Shown one piece after another: positions 27,572-36,149 of a DNA stretch of 64,000 nucleotides. Below the pieces are notes generated by a model, which saw nothing but the letters and a program-made list of their open reading frames with translations, searched no databases and was not told the DNA's origin. Position 1 is the first letter of the stretch, and the number at the start of each line of letters is the position of its first letter. The position numbers were made by a program, and so were the translations under genes. The stretch comes from Paraburkholderia sp. NMBU_R16 (GTDB lineage Bacteria > Pseudomonadota > Gammaproteobacteria > Burkholderiales > Burkholderiaceae): assembly GCF_013282575.1 (NCBI RefSeq), contig NZ_JAAAYE010000002.1:62001-126000 (forward strand), written 5' to 3'.

Positions 27572-28675
27572 ATGCTCAATGGAAACATTCTGACGCCCGA
27601 CGGTTGGATTCACGGTGCGCTCCAATTCGAAAACGGCCGCATCACCGTGCTCGACGGTGCGCGCGTCGATCCGTCGACGAACGACAGCTGCTATATCCTG
27701 CCCGGCTTCATCGATCTGCACGTTCACGGCGGCGGCGGCGCCGACGTCATGGAGGGCGGCCGCGCCATCGAGACGATCGCGCGCACGCATGCCCGTCATG
27801 GCACGACCAGCCTGCTGGCCACGACGATGACGGCTCCACGAGCGGAGTTGATGGCCGTGGTGGCCGAACTCGGCGATGTCACGCGCTGCCGCACGCCCGG
27901 CGGTTCGCGCGTGCTCGGCGTGCATCTCGAAGGGCCGTACATCAACCCGGGCAAGCTCGGGGCACAGCCCGATGCGGCCGTGTCGGCCGCGCTCGACGAA
28001 GTGCTCAAATATCTGTCGATCGCACCGATTCGCGTAGTCACGCTGGCGCCCGAGATCGCGGGTCACATGGAGATCATCTCGGAGATGGCTGCACGCGGCG
28101 TACGTGTGCAACTGGGCCACTCGCTCGCGACTTACGACGACGCTGTCGCGGCGCTTAAGCACGGCGCTTGCGGGTTCACTCATCTGTTCAACGCCATGTC
28201 GCCGATGCATCACCGCAACCCGGGGCTCGTCGGCGCGGCATTCGCGCATGCCGAGTTCGCCGAGATCATCCCCGATTTACTGCACGTCCATCCCGGCGCG
28301 ATCCGGGCGGCGCTGCGCGCGATTCCGCGCCTTTATGTCGTGACCGACAGCACGTCGGCCACGGGCATGCCGGACGGCGAGTACCGGCTCGGCAGCCAGC
28401 AGGTGACGAAATGCCTCGGCGGCGTACGGTTGTCGGATGGCACGCTGGCGGGCAGCACCCTCACGATGGACGATGCGCTGCGCAACCTCGTTTCGCTCGG
28501 CTTGCCGCTGGCGGATGTCTCCGACCGCATGTCGCGCCATGCCGCCGATTATCTGGGCCTCGAAGATCGCGGGCGGCTCGTGCGCGGCGCATGGGCGGAC
28601 GTCGTCGTATTCGAGCGCGATCTCACGCTCGCAGCGACCTATGTCGAAGGAGAGCAGATTGTCGAATATGCTTGA
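27572..28675 (+). CDS. nagA: N-acetylglucosamine-6-phosphate deacetylase
   Basis: 367 residues from the ATG at 27572 (MLNGNILTPDGWIHGALQFENG). Earlier in-frame starts fall on the promoter. The amidohydrolase fold shows the HVHGGGGADVMEGG metal/loop region, HLEGPYINPGK, the VQLGHSLATYDD and HLFNAMSPMHHRNPG histidines, and the catalytic Asp in VVTDSTSATGMPDG. It deacetylates GlcNAc-6-phosphate after PTS uptake. No clear Shine-Dalgarno sequence precedes the ATG; a 29-codon frame at 27504-27593 overlaps it and could couple translation. It overlaps the next gene. Confidence 0.95.
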   Translation: MLNGNILTPDGWIHGALQFENGRITVLDGARVDPSTNDSCYILPGFIDLHVHGGGGADVMEGGRAIETIARTHARHGTTSLLATTMTAPRAELMAVVAELGDVTRCRTPGGSRVLGVHLEGPYINPGKLGAQPDAAVSAALDEVLKYLSIAPIRVVTLAPEIAGHMEIISEMAARGVRVQLGHSLATYDDAVAALKHGACGFTHLFNAMSPMHHRNPGLVGAAFAHAEFAEIIPDLLHVHPGAIRAALRAIPRLYVVTDSTSATGMPDGEYRLGSQQVTKCLGGVRLSDGTLAGSTLTMDDALRNLVSLGLPLADVSDRMSRHAADYLGLEDRGRLVRGAWADVVVFERDLTLAATYVEGEQIVEYA

Positions 28676-29684
28676 CGAGGCGCTCGCCGCCCGCCATGCG
28701 GTTGCAGCGCAGTGCGCCGACACCGACCGCGTCGAGGCGCTGGCCGCGTCGCTGGCCGAAAAGTCGCGCCATGTCGCGCTGACGGTCGCGCGCGGCAGCT
28801 CGGACCATGCGGCCAGCTATTTCGCGAGCTTGGCCATGAGCCGCATCGGCGTGCCTGTCGCATCGCTGCCGATGTCGATCGCAACGCTGCAGGCCGCGCC
28901 GCTTCGTGTGGCCGGCGAGTTCGCCATCGCATTCTCGCAATCGGGCAAAAGCCCCGATCTCGTCGAAACGATGACGACACTGCGGCGCGCGGGCGCGCTC
29001 ACCGTCTCATGTGTCAACGCGCCCGATTCGCCGCTTGCGAGTGCATGCGAATGGCAATTGCCGCTTCGCGCGGGACCTGAGCGTTCGGTCGCAGCGACGA
29101 AGAGCTATATCGCCATGCTGTCGCTTTCGGCGCAGCTCGTCGCCTTCTGGCAACGCCCGGAGCGCGATGAGCCGTTGATCGAGGCGCTGCGCGCGTTGCC
29201 CGACGCGCTCGACGAAAGCGCGCATCTCGACTGGTCGCGCGCAATCGAAGCATTGGTCGGTGCCGAGCGCATGTTCGTGATCGGCCGCGGCCTCGGACTC
29301 GCGATCGCGCAGGAGGCGGCGCTCAAGCTGAAGGAGACGTCCGGGATTCAGGCCGAGGCCTTTTCGAGCGCTGAGGTGCGTCACGGCCCGATGGAACTCA
29401 TCGACGAGAACTATCCGCTGCTGATATTCGCGCCGCGCGGACCCGAACAAGCCGGGCTCGTGCGCCTTGCCGCAGATATGCGTGCGCGCGGCGCGCGCGT
29501 ATTGCTGGCAGCGCCGGGCGATGTGGCCGAGGCCACGCTGCCGCTCGCGACGACGCGGCATCTGGCGCTCGATCCCATCGCCGCGATTCAGACCTTTTAT
29601 GTCATGGCTGCGGGACTCGCCGTCGCGCGCGGGCGCGACGCCGATCAGCCCCGTTATCTCAACAAGATCACCGAAACCCACTAG
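28659..29684 (+). CDS. SIS-domain glucosamine-6-phosphate deaminase-like protein (GlmS C-terminal-like, NagB-II type)
   Basis: 341 residues from a TTG at 28659, six bases after GGAG; an ATG at 28668 (338 residues) is the alternative. Either start overlaps nagA. Two SIS domains are present, as in the isomerase half of GlmS: ARGSSDHAASYF and AFSQSGKSPDLVETM in the first; GRGLGLAIAQEAALKLKETSGIQAEAFSSAEVRHGPMELI in pieces in the second. There is no glutaminase domain. No classical nagB is present in the operon, so this protein probably converts glucosamine-6-phosphate to fructose-6-phosphate and ammonia. Confidence 0.85.
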   Translation: MSNMLDEALAARHAVAAQCADTDRVEALAASLAEKSRHVALTVARGSSDHAASYFASLAMSRIGVPVASLPMSIATLQAAPLRVAGEFAIAFSQSGKSPDLVETMTTLRRAGALTVSCVNAPDSPLASACEWQLPLRAGPERSVAATKSYIAMLSLSAQLVAFWQRPERDEPLIEALRALPDALDESAHLDWSRAIEALVGAERMFVIGRGLGLAIAQEAALKLKETSGIQAEAFSSAEVRHGPMELIDENYPLLIFAPRGPEQAGLVRLAADMRARGARVLLAAPGDVAEATLPLATTRHLALDPIAAIQTFYVMAAGLAVARGRDADQPRYLNKITETH

Positions 29685-29696
29685 CGAGAAATCCGC

Positions 29697-32306
29697 ATGG
29701 AACTTGCGCAAGAGTCCCGATTGAAGAGCGAGACCCAGGACTCGATCGTCCTGCTCGCGCCTATGACCGGCCTGGTCGTGCCGCTTGCCGACGTGCCCGA
29801 CCCTGTCTTTGCGGAAGGCATGCTTGGCGACGGCATCGGTATCGATCCGCTCGAGGGGAAGCTCGTCGCGCCCTGTGAAGGTGTGGTGACGCATCTCGCC
29901 CGCACGGGCCATGCGTTGACCCTGCAAACGACGCAGGGTGCGGAAATCCTGCTCCATATCGGCATCGATACCGTCGATTTGAATGGACAGGGGTTTGCTG
30001 CGAAAGTCGCGCAAGGCGCGCGCGTGAAAGCCGGCGACATCCTGATCGAATTCGATCAGGACTTCGTTGCGACGAAGGCGCCCAGTCTCGTATCGATCGT
30101 CGCCGTGGCGAACGCCGATGTCTTCGAGATCGTCGAGCGGCCCGGCGAAACCCGCCGCGGCATGATTCGGATTGGCGAGCCGCTACTCGTGCTGCGCTCG
30201 AAGACTGCCGTGTCGGGCGCCTCGAAGGCCCACGCGCAAGCGCAGCCTCTACATGCGGCCGACGTACCGCAAGCATCGCGTGAGATCACGCTCGCGGTCG
30301 CGGGCGGGCTCCATGCGCGTCCTGCGGCGCGTGCGCGCGAGGCCGCGCGCGGCCTCGATGCCCGAATCGAAGTCTGCCATGGCAGGCGGTGCGCGAGCAT
30401 CGAGAGCGTCGTCGGACTCATGGGGTTGGGCGCCGGCGAGGGCGCGGCCGTCGAAGTGCGCGCCGTCGGCGCCGATGCGGCGGCGGCCGTGGATGCGGTC
30501 GTGCGCGAGCTGCTGCGCGAAGTGCACGGCGAGCTCGAGGAAACGCCCGCACGCGTTGCCTCCCCCGCACCGCGCCCCGCTGCGGTCATGGCAGGCGTGC
30601 CGGCCGACCCGAACACGCTCGCCGGCGTGTGCGCGGCGCCAGGCATTGCGGTCGGCACGCTCACGCGCTGGGACGATACGCAATTCGATCTGCCCGAGGC
30701 CGGAAGCGGGACCCCCGCGGCCGAAAGCCGCCTGCTCGATCGCGCGTTGGCGACCGTCGACGCGCAATTGAACTCGACGGTGCGCGACGCCTCGCAACGC
30801 GGCGCCGTCGGCGAAGCGGGCATCTTCGCCGTGCATCGCGTGCTGCTCGAGGACCCGACGCTGATCGATACCGCGCGCGATCTCATCAGCCTCGGTAAAA
30901 GCGCGGGCTTCGCGTGGCGCGAGGCCATTCGCGCACAGATCGGCGTGCTCGCGAACGTGGAAGACATGCTGCTCGCCGAACGCGCCGCCGATTTGCGCGA
31001 TATCGAGAAGCGGGTGCTGCGTGAGCTCGGCTACGGGCAGCAGAACGCACGCGCGTTGCCCGACGATGCCGTGCTCGCTGCCACCGAGTTCACGCCGTCG
31101 GACCTGTCGTCGCTCGACAGAAAGCGCGTGGCGGCGCTCGTCATGGCCGGCGGCGGTGCGACCTCGCATGCGGCCATCATCGCTCGGCAGCTTGGCATTC
31201 CGGCGCTCGTCGCTGTCGGCGACGCGCTGCATGCGATTCCCGACGGCACGCAAGTCGTCGTCGACGCTAGCGCGGGGCGCATCGAGTACGCACCGACGGC
31301 GCTCGACGTCGAGCGCGCGCGTCTCGAGCGGCAGCGTCTGGCCGGCGTGCGCGAGGCCAACCGCCGGGTATCGCAGGAAGCCGCGTCGACGGCCGACGGT
31401 CGGGCGATCGAGGTCGCCGCCAACATCGCGACGCTCGACGATGCGCGCACCGCGATCGAAAACGGAGCCGATGCCGTTGGCCTATTGCGAACCGAGCTGC
31501 TTTTCATCCATCGCGAGACGGCGCCGAGCGCTCGCGAGCATTGCGCAAGCTATCAGGCGATCGTCGATGCCTTGCAAGGGCGCTGCGCCATCATCCGCAC
31601 GCTCGACGTCGGCGCCGACAAGGAAGTGCCTTATCTGACGCTGCCGCCCGAAGCGAATCCGGCGCTCGGGCTGCGCGGCGTACGCCTCGCGCAAGTGCGG
31701 CCCGATCTGCTGGACGATCAATTACGCGGCTTGATCGAAGTCGAGCCTCATGGCTCGGTGCGGATTCTGTTGCCGATGGTGACCGACGCCAACGAGCTGA
31801 TGCGCCTGCGTGCCCATATCGACGAGCTCGGCCGTGCCGCGGGACGTACCGATCCGATCGAAGTGGGCGTGATGATCGAGGTGCCGTCTGCGGCGTTGCT
31901 CGCCGACCAGCTCGCACGCCATGCCGATTTCCTTTCGATCGGCACGAACGACCTCACGCAATACACGCTGGCGATGGATCGCTGCCAGCCCGATCTCGCT
32001 GCGCAGGCGGACGGCCTGCATCCGGCCGTGCTGCGTCTCATCGAGGCGACGACGCGCGGTGCCGCGAAGTACGGCAAGTGGGTCGGCGTCTGCGGGGCGC
32101 TCGCGGGCGATCCGCTTGCCGTGCCGCTGCTCGTCGGCCTCGGCGTGACAGAGCTTTCGGTTGATCCGGTTGCCGTACCGGGCATCAAGGCGCGTGTGCG
32201 CCGACTCGATTATCAACTGTGCCGCCAACGCGCGCTGGATGCGTTGGAGCTCGACTCGGCACAGGCGGTAAGAGCAGCAAGCCGCGAAATCTGGCCGCTC
32301 GACTAG
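29697..32306 (+). CDS. nagF: Fused PTS EIIA-HPr-enzyme I protein for GlcNAc
   Basis: 869 residues in three parts. The IIA-Glc-type domain (about 1-165) has phospho-His87 in EILLHIGIDTV. The HPr domain (about 193-280) has His206 in AGGLHARPAARA and a Ser in the HPr-kinase-like position (IESVVGLMGLG). The enzyme I domain (about 308-869) has His491 in GGGATSHAAIIARQ, plus GTNDLTQYTLAMDRC and VGVCGALAGDP. It can carry phosphate from PEP to the permease at 32382 without the general PTS. It sits 12 bases after the SIS gene and 75 bases before nagE. Confidence 0.95.
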   Translation: MELAQESRLKSETQDSIVLLAPMTGLVVPLADVPDPVFAEGMLGDGIGIDPLEGKLVAPCEGVVTHLARTGHALTLQTTQGAEILLHIGIDTVDLNGQGFAAKVAQGARVKAGDILIEFDQDFVATKAPSLVSIVAVANADVFEIVERPGETRRGMIRIGEPLLVLRSKTAVSGASKAHAQAQPLHAADVPQASREITLAVAGGLHARPAARAREAARGLDARIEVCHGRRCASIESVVGLMGLGAGEGAAVEVRAVGADAAAAVDAVVRELLREVHGELEETPARVASPAPRPAAVMAGVPADPNTLAGVCAAPGIAVGTLTRWDDTQFDLPEAGSGTPAAESRLLDRALATVDAQLNSTVRDASQRGAVGEAGIFAVHRVLLEDPTLIDTARDLISLGKSAGFAWREAIRAQIGVLANVEDMLLAERAADLRDIEKRVLRELGYGQQNARALPDDAVLAATEFTPSDLSSLDRKRVAALVMAGGGATSHAAIIARQLGIPALVAVGDALHAIPDGTQVVVDASAGRIEYAPTALDVERARLERQRLAGVREANRRVSQEAASTADGRAIEVAANIATLDDARTAIENGADAVGLLRTELLFIHRETAPSAREHCASYQAIVDALQGRCAIIRTLDVGADKEVPYLTLPPEANPALGLRGVRLAQVRPDLLDDQLRGLIEVEPHGSVRILLPMVTDANELMRLRAHIDELGRAAGRTDPIEVGVMIEVPSAALLADQLARHADFLSIGTNDLTQYTLAMDRCQPDLAAQADGLHPAVLRLIEATTRGAAKYGKWVGVCGALAGDPLAVPLLVGLGVTELSVDPVAVPGIKARVRRLDYQLCRQRALDALELDSAQAVRAASREIWPLD

Positions 32307-32381
32307 GCGCGCCGCGCTTTTTCGAGCAGCCGGCATCGCACCCAAACAAGCATCGACGACGAGAAGACATTGGAGGCACTC

Positions 32382-34121
32382 ATGGACGGAAATCCATTTT
32401 TGAAGGTCCAGCGGCTAGGGCGAGCGCTGATGCTGCCGATTGCGGTGCTGCCGGTCGCGGGCATTTTGCTGCGCCTCGGCCAGGCCGACGTGCTGAACAT
32501 CAAGATGATTGCCGACGCGGGCGGCACGATCTTCGACAATCTGCCGTTGCTGTTCGCGATCGGCGTGGCGGTGGGCTTCGCGAAGGACAACAATGGCGTT
32601 GCCGCATTGGCGGGTGCGATCGGCTATCTGATCGAAATCGCCGTGATGAAGGACATCAACGACAAGCTCAACATGGGCGTGCTGTCGGGAATCATCGCGG
32701 GGATCGTGGCGGGGATGCTCTATAACCGCTACAAGGACATCAAGCTGCCCGATTATCTGGCGTTCTTCGGCGGCAAGCGCTTCGTGCCGATCGTGACCGG
32801 GCTGGCCTGTGTGGTGTTGGGCATCGTCTTCGGGTACGTCTGGCAACCCGTGCAGGCGGCCATCGACGCGACGGGCCACTGGCTCACGACGGCCGGTGCG
32901 ATCGGCGTATTCGTCTATGGCACGCTGAACCGATTGCTGCTCGTGACGGGCCTGCATCACATCATCAATTCGCTCGCCTGGTTCGTATTCGGCACGTTCA
33001 CGCCTCCGGGCGGCGGCGCGGCGGTGACGGGCGATCTCCATCGCTTCTTTGCGGGCGATCCCACCGCGGGCGGCTTCATGACGGGCTTTTTCCCGATCAT
33101 GATGTTCGGCCTGCCGGCGGCGTGCCTCGCGATGCTGCACGAAGCGCCGAAGGAGCGCCGCGCGATGGTGGGCGGCCTGCTGTTTTCGATGGCGCTGACA
33201 TCATTTCTGACAGGCGTGACGGAACCCGTCGAGTTCAGCTTCATGTTCCTCGCACCGGTGCTCTATGTGATCCACGCGTTGCTCACAGGCCTTTCGCTCG
33301 CGATCTGTCAGGCGCTCGGCATCCACCTGGGCTTCACGTTCTCCGCCGGCGCGATCGACTACGTCCTGAACTACGGGTTGTCGACGAAAGGCTGGCTTGC
33401 GATTCCGATCGGACTCGTCTACGCGGCGGTCTACTACGGGCTCTTCCGGTTCTTCATCCGCAAGTTCAACATGGCCACACCGGGGCGCGAACCCGCGACG
33501 ACCGACGCCCAGGTCGAACCGTTCGCGGCTGGCGGTTATGTCGCGCCGACGGCGGGCGCGGCAGCGCCGCGTGCCGTGCGCTACATCGCTGCGCTCGGCG
33601 GTGCTTCGAACCTGACGCTCGTCGACGCCTGCACGACGCGCCTGCGCCTTTCGGTGGTCGACGCCGAGAAAATTTCGGAGCCGCAGCTGAAGGCCATCGG
33701 CGCACGCGGCGTGCTCAAGCGCGATGCGCGCAACGTGCAGGTCGTCATCGGGCCGGAAGCCGACATGATCGCCGACGAGATCCGTGCGGCCATGGCGGGT
33801 CCCGCAGGGAAATCCGCGCCGGCCGCTGCGGGGGCCGAGCAGGGACCGAGGGGACCGCTCGATCCCGATCCGATGCGCTGGCTCGCAGTGTTCGGCGGTG
33901 CGACGAACGTCGCGGCACTCGATGCCGTTGCGGCCACGCGGTTGCGCGTAGTCGTACGCGATCCGGGCGCTGTCGATCGCCAGCGACTTGGGGAGCTCGA
34001 CGTTGCCTGGGTATCGGCCGATACGTTCCACATCGTCTGCGGTGCTGCCGCGCAGCGCTACGCCAAGCAACTGGCCACGCGCCTGCCGCCTGCCGCGGGC
34101 GCGTCGCCGCAGCCCGTCTGA
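32382..34121 (+). CDS. nagE: PTS N-acetylglucosamine permease, EIIC with two EIIB domains
   Basis: 579 residues from the ATG at 32382, five bases after GGAGG (the TTG at 32370 is rejected). The EIIC part (about 1-370) has the glucose-family membrane core (LMLPIAVLPVAGILLRLGQ, FGLPAACLAMLHEA, TGVTEPVEFSFMFLAPVLY). Two EIIB domains follow. The first has phospho-Cys417 in VDACTTRLRLSV. The second (about 495-565) has Ala517 in the matching place (LDAVAATRLRVVV), so it cannot take phosphate. The partner IIA is in the fused protein upstream. It imports and phosphorylates GlcNAc. Confidence 0.94.
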   Translation: MDGNPFLKVQRLGRALMLPIAVLPVAGILLRLGQADVLNIKMIADAGGTIFDNLPLLFAIGVAVGFAKDNNGVAALAGAIGYLIEIAVMKDINDKLNMGVLSGIIAGIVAGMLYNRYKDIKLPDYLAFFGGKRFVPIVTGLACVVLGIVFGYVWQPVQAAIDATGHWLTTAGAIGVFVYGTLNRLLLVTGLHHIINSLAWFVFGTFTPPGGGAAVTGDLHRFFAGDPTAGGFMTGFFPIMMFGLPAACLAMLHEAPKERRAMVGGLLFSMALTSFLTGVTEPVEFSFMFLAPVLYVIHALLTGLSLAICQALGIHLGFTFSAGAIDYVLNYGLSTKGWLAIPIGLVYAAVYYGLFRFFIRKFNMATPGREPATTDAQVEPFAAGGYVAPTAGAAAPRAVRYIAALGGASNLTLVDACTTRLRLSVVDAEKISEPQLKAIGARGVLKRDARNVQVVIGPEADMIADEIRAAMAGPAGKSAPAAAGAEQGPRGPLDPDPMRWLAVFGGATNVAALDAVAATRLRVVVRDPGAVDRQRLGELDVAWVSADTFHIVCGAAAQRYAKQLATRLPPAAGASPQPV

Positions 34122-34157
34122 CGCCCGTGCGCGCCCGAACTCGCTTCGGGCAATGAA

Positions 34158-34195
34158 AAAGAGCGGCCAGGGTAACCTGATGCCGCTCTTTCTTT
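34158..34195. terminator. Bidirectional terminator between nagE and rpoH
   Basis: AAAGAGCGGC (34158-34167) pairs with GCCGCTCTTT (34182-34191). The loop contains a nested CAGG/CCTG pair. A T-rich run follows on the plus strand and five A residues precede the stem (T-run on the minus strand), so it can stop both convergent genes. Confidence 0.85.
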
Positions 34196-34226
34196 TAGCC
34201 CGCCGAAAGGGCGGGGTCGACGAGAA

Positions 34227-35162
34227 TCAAGCGTACGCGGCCAGCGCGTTGCGCATCTTTTTCATCGCACTCGCTTCGATCTGACGAATCCGCTCGGCCG
34301 ACACGCCGAACTCTGCGGCGAGTTCATGCAGCGTCGAGCCGCCCGATCCGTCATCATCGACGTTGAGCCAGCGCGCTTCGATGATGCGGCGGCTGCGTGC
34401 GTCGAGCGAATCGAGCGCTTCGGCGATGCCGTCCGTTTGCAGCTTGTCGCGTTGGCGGGCGGCCAGCACGGCGGTGGGCTCGCTGTGCGCGTCCGCCAGA
34501 TAGGCGATCGGCGCGTACGATTCCTCGCCGTCTTCGACGTGCCCTTCGAGCGCGATGTCCCCGCCGGAGAGCCGCGTTTCCATTTCGGTGACTTCTTCGC
34601 GTTTGACGTTGAGCTCTTTCGCGAGGCCTTCGATCTCGTCGGGCGAGAACGCTTGCAGCCCTTGCTTATGGCTGCGCAGATTGAAGAACAGCTTGCGTTG
34701 CGCCTTCGTCGTCGCGACCTTCACCATGCGCCAGTTGCGCAGAATGTATTCGTGGATCTCCGCTTTGATCCAGTGGATCGCGTACGACACCAGGCGCACG
34801 TTTTGCTCGGGATCGAACCGTTTGACCGCCTTCATCAGCCCGATGTTGCCTTCCTGGATGAGATCCGCATGGGGCAGACCGTAGCCGAGATAATTGCGTG
34901 CGATCGACACGACGAGACGCAGGTGCGACAGCACAAGCTGACGCGCGGCATCGAGGTTGTTGTGCAGGCGAAATTCGGTGGCGAACCGGCGCTCTTGCTC
35001 CGCCGTCAGCATCGGAATGCGGTTGACAGCCTGGATGTAGGCGTCGATGTTGCCCAGCTGGCCGGGCAGCATCGACGTTGGCGCGAGCGTCAGAGCACCT
35101 GCCGAAGCGGCCATGGCGGACGCCGGGGCGAGAGGGCTCGGAAGGGTCATTGCGTTGCTCAC
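34227..35162 (-). CDS. rpoH: RNA polymerase sigma-32 factor (heat shock)
   Basis: 311 residues from a GTG at 35162, eight bases after AAGGAG; an ATG at 35150 is also in frame. The N terminus has a short Ala/Pro/Ser-rich extension before the sigma region starting at NIDAYIQAVNRIPMLTAEQE. Region 2 includes HLRLVVSIARNYLGYGLPHADLIQEGNIGLMKAV (in pieces), then the RpoH box area RKLFFNLRSHKQGLQAFS, and region 4 ends in ELAAEFGVSAERIRQIEASAMKKMR. It directs heat-shock transcription. A perfect CIRCE operator lies upstream, so HrcA should control it. Confidence 0.97.
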   Translation of the reverse strand: MSNAMTLPSPLAPASAMAASAGALTLAPTSMLPGQLGNIDAYIQAVNRIPMLTAEQERRFATEFRLHNNLDAARQLVLSHLRLVVSIARNYLGYGLPHADLIQEGNIGLMKAVKRFDPEQNVRLVSYAIHWIKAEIHEYILRNWRMVKVATTKAQRKLFFNLRSHKQGLQAFSPDEIEGLAKELNVKREEVTEMETRLSGGDIALEGHVEDGEESYAPIAYLADAHSEPTAVLAARQRDKLQTDGIAEALDSLDARSRRIIEARWLNVDDDGSGGSTLHELAAEFGVSAERIRQIEASAMKKMRNALAAYA

Positions 35163-35217
35163 GTAGGAAACTCCTTGAAATCGGACTACCGCTCAGTCAC
35201 AAGTACGACTCCGGGGG

Positions 35218-35247
35218 ATATTAGCACTCCCGGAAGCCGAGTGCTAA
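35218..35247 (-). promoter_or_regulatory. rpoH promoter overlapped by CIRCE
   Basis: On the minus strand TTAGCA (35247-35242) and TAATAT (35223-35218), 18 bases apart, are fair -35 and -10 matches. They fall inside and at the edge of the CIRCE element, so HrcA binding would block RNA polymerase. Other rpoH promoters may exist further upstream. Confidence 0.55.
35221..35247. promoter_or_regulatory. CIRCE operator (HrcA binding site) of rpoH
   Basis: TTAGCACTC (35221-35229), a 9-base spacer and GAGTGCTAA (35239-35247): an exact match to the CIRCE consensus. It ends 59 bases before the rpoH start. In betaproteobacteria HrcA is known to repress rpoH through such a site, linking the two heat-shock systems. 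Confidence 0.95.
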
Positions 35248-35284
35248 GTCTTGGAGTCTCAAATCGCGCCGGAAGTTCCATGAT

Positions 35285-35320
35285 GCTATCGATTCAGTAG
35301 AGTCGATAGCTGATTCTACT
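35285..35320. repeat. Overlapping inverted repeats between rpoH and the PagL gene
   Basis: GCTATCGA (35285-35292) and TCGATAGC (35303-35310) form a perfect 8-bp inverted repeat. A second pair, AGTAGA (35296-35301) and TCTACT (35315-35320), overlaps it, so the two hairpins exclude each other. Confidence 0.6.
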
Positions 35321-35527
35321 CCATTGGTCGTGGATGGGCCGCGGATCGGGGAAAGCGGGCAGTGCAATTGGGGCGGAATCGAACGGGCGGACGCGCTGTT
35401 TGCGAGATTGTGTATTGCGCGAGACGATACGACGCGCCGAAAAACCATACCGTAAGATAGACGCGCTTCGGGCCGCATGGCGCGTGGTAGTGGCCCGATC
35501 ATCAAAGAGCCCCTTCGGAGTATGCGA

Positions 35528-36106
35528 ATGAAAAAGAAGAACCGGATCCGGCAACGTCCCTCGAGCGTTTTCGTCATAGCGGCACTGGCGGCGGCCACCA
35601 CGCTTGCCGCGGCACCGGGCCTCGCGCGGGCCGATACTTTCGGCGTGCAGCTCGGAGGAGGATTTGGCGAGCACGATGTCAACAAGCTCGACCTGGGCCT
35701 CGTCTGGGACCCGGGCATCAATTGGTGGGAGATGGGCGGCTGGCATTTTTCTCTCGTCGGCGAAGCCCATGTGGACTATTGGCACCCGGGCAATGGAACG
35801 TCGCGTCATGACGTCTACGCGTTCGGTGTGCAGCCCATGATCCGCTTCATCAAAAGCGCCGGCGCCGTTCGCCCATTCATCGAAGCGGGCGCGGGTGTGC
35901 GCGGGCTCTCACGTGTGACGATCAAGGATGGATATTCGATGGGGACGGCCTTTCAGTTCACCGAGATCGTTGGCGTCGGCGCGCAATTCGGCGGCCACCA
36001 GCAGTACCAGGCCGGCTTTCGATTTCAACATGTGTCGAATGCCGGTATCAAAGAGCCGAATCCTGGTATAAATTTCAGCCAGCTATATCTGCAATACAAC
36101 TTCTGA
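35528..36106 (+). CDS. pagL: PagL-like lipid A 3-O-deacylase (outer membrane)
   Basis: 192 residues from the ATG at 35528, seven bases after CGGAG; an ATG at 35522 is too close to that site. A signal peptide ending about Ala36 precedes an eight-strand beta-barrel that ends in an aromatic residue (LYLQYNF). The PagL signature is QHVSNAGIKEPNPGINF, with catalytic His168 and Ser170. At the place where Pseudomonas PagL has a catalytic Glu (fourteen residues after the His) this protein has Asn182. PagL removes the 3-O acyl chain of lipid A. Activity is therefore likely but not certain. Confidence 0.85.
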   Translation: MKKKNRIRQRPSSVFVIAALAAATTLAAAPGLARADTFGVQLGGGFGEHDVNKLDLGLVWDPGINWWEMGGWHFSLVGEAHVDYWHPGNGTSRHDVYAFGVQPMIRFIKSAGAVRPFIEAGAGVRGLSRVTIKDGYSMGTAFQFTEIVGVGAQFGGHQQYQAGFRFQHVSNAGIKEPNPGINFSQLYLQYNF

Positions 36107-36149
36107 CGCGAATGTCCCGTGCGGCATTCGGGTGCATGGGAGCTGAGCG

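Larger units (their letters stand above)
35163..35527. other. Divergent regulatory region between rpoH and the PagL gene
   Basis: 365 bases without a gene. It holds the rpoH promoter and CIRCE operator (35218-35247) and a pair of overlapping inverted repeats (35285-35320). I see no confident promoter for the PagL gene and no small gene. Confidence 0.6.
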
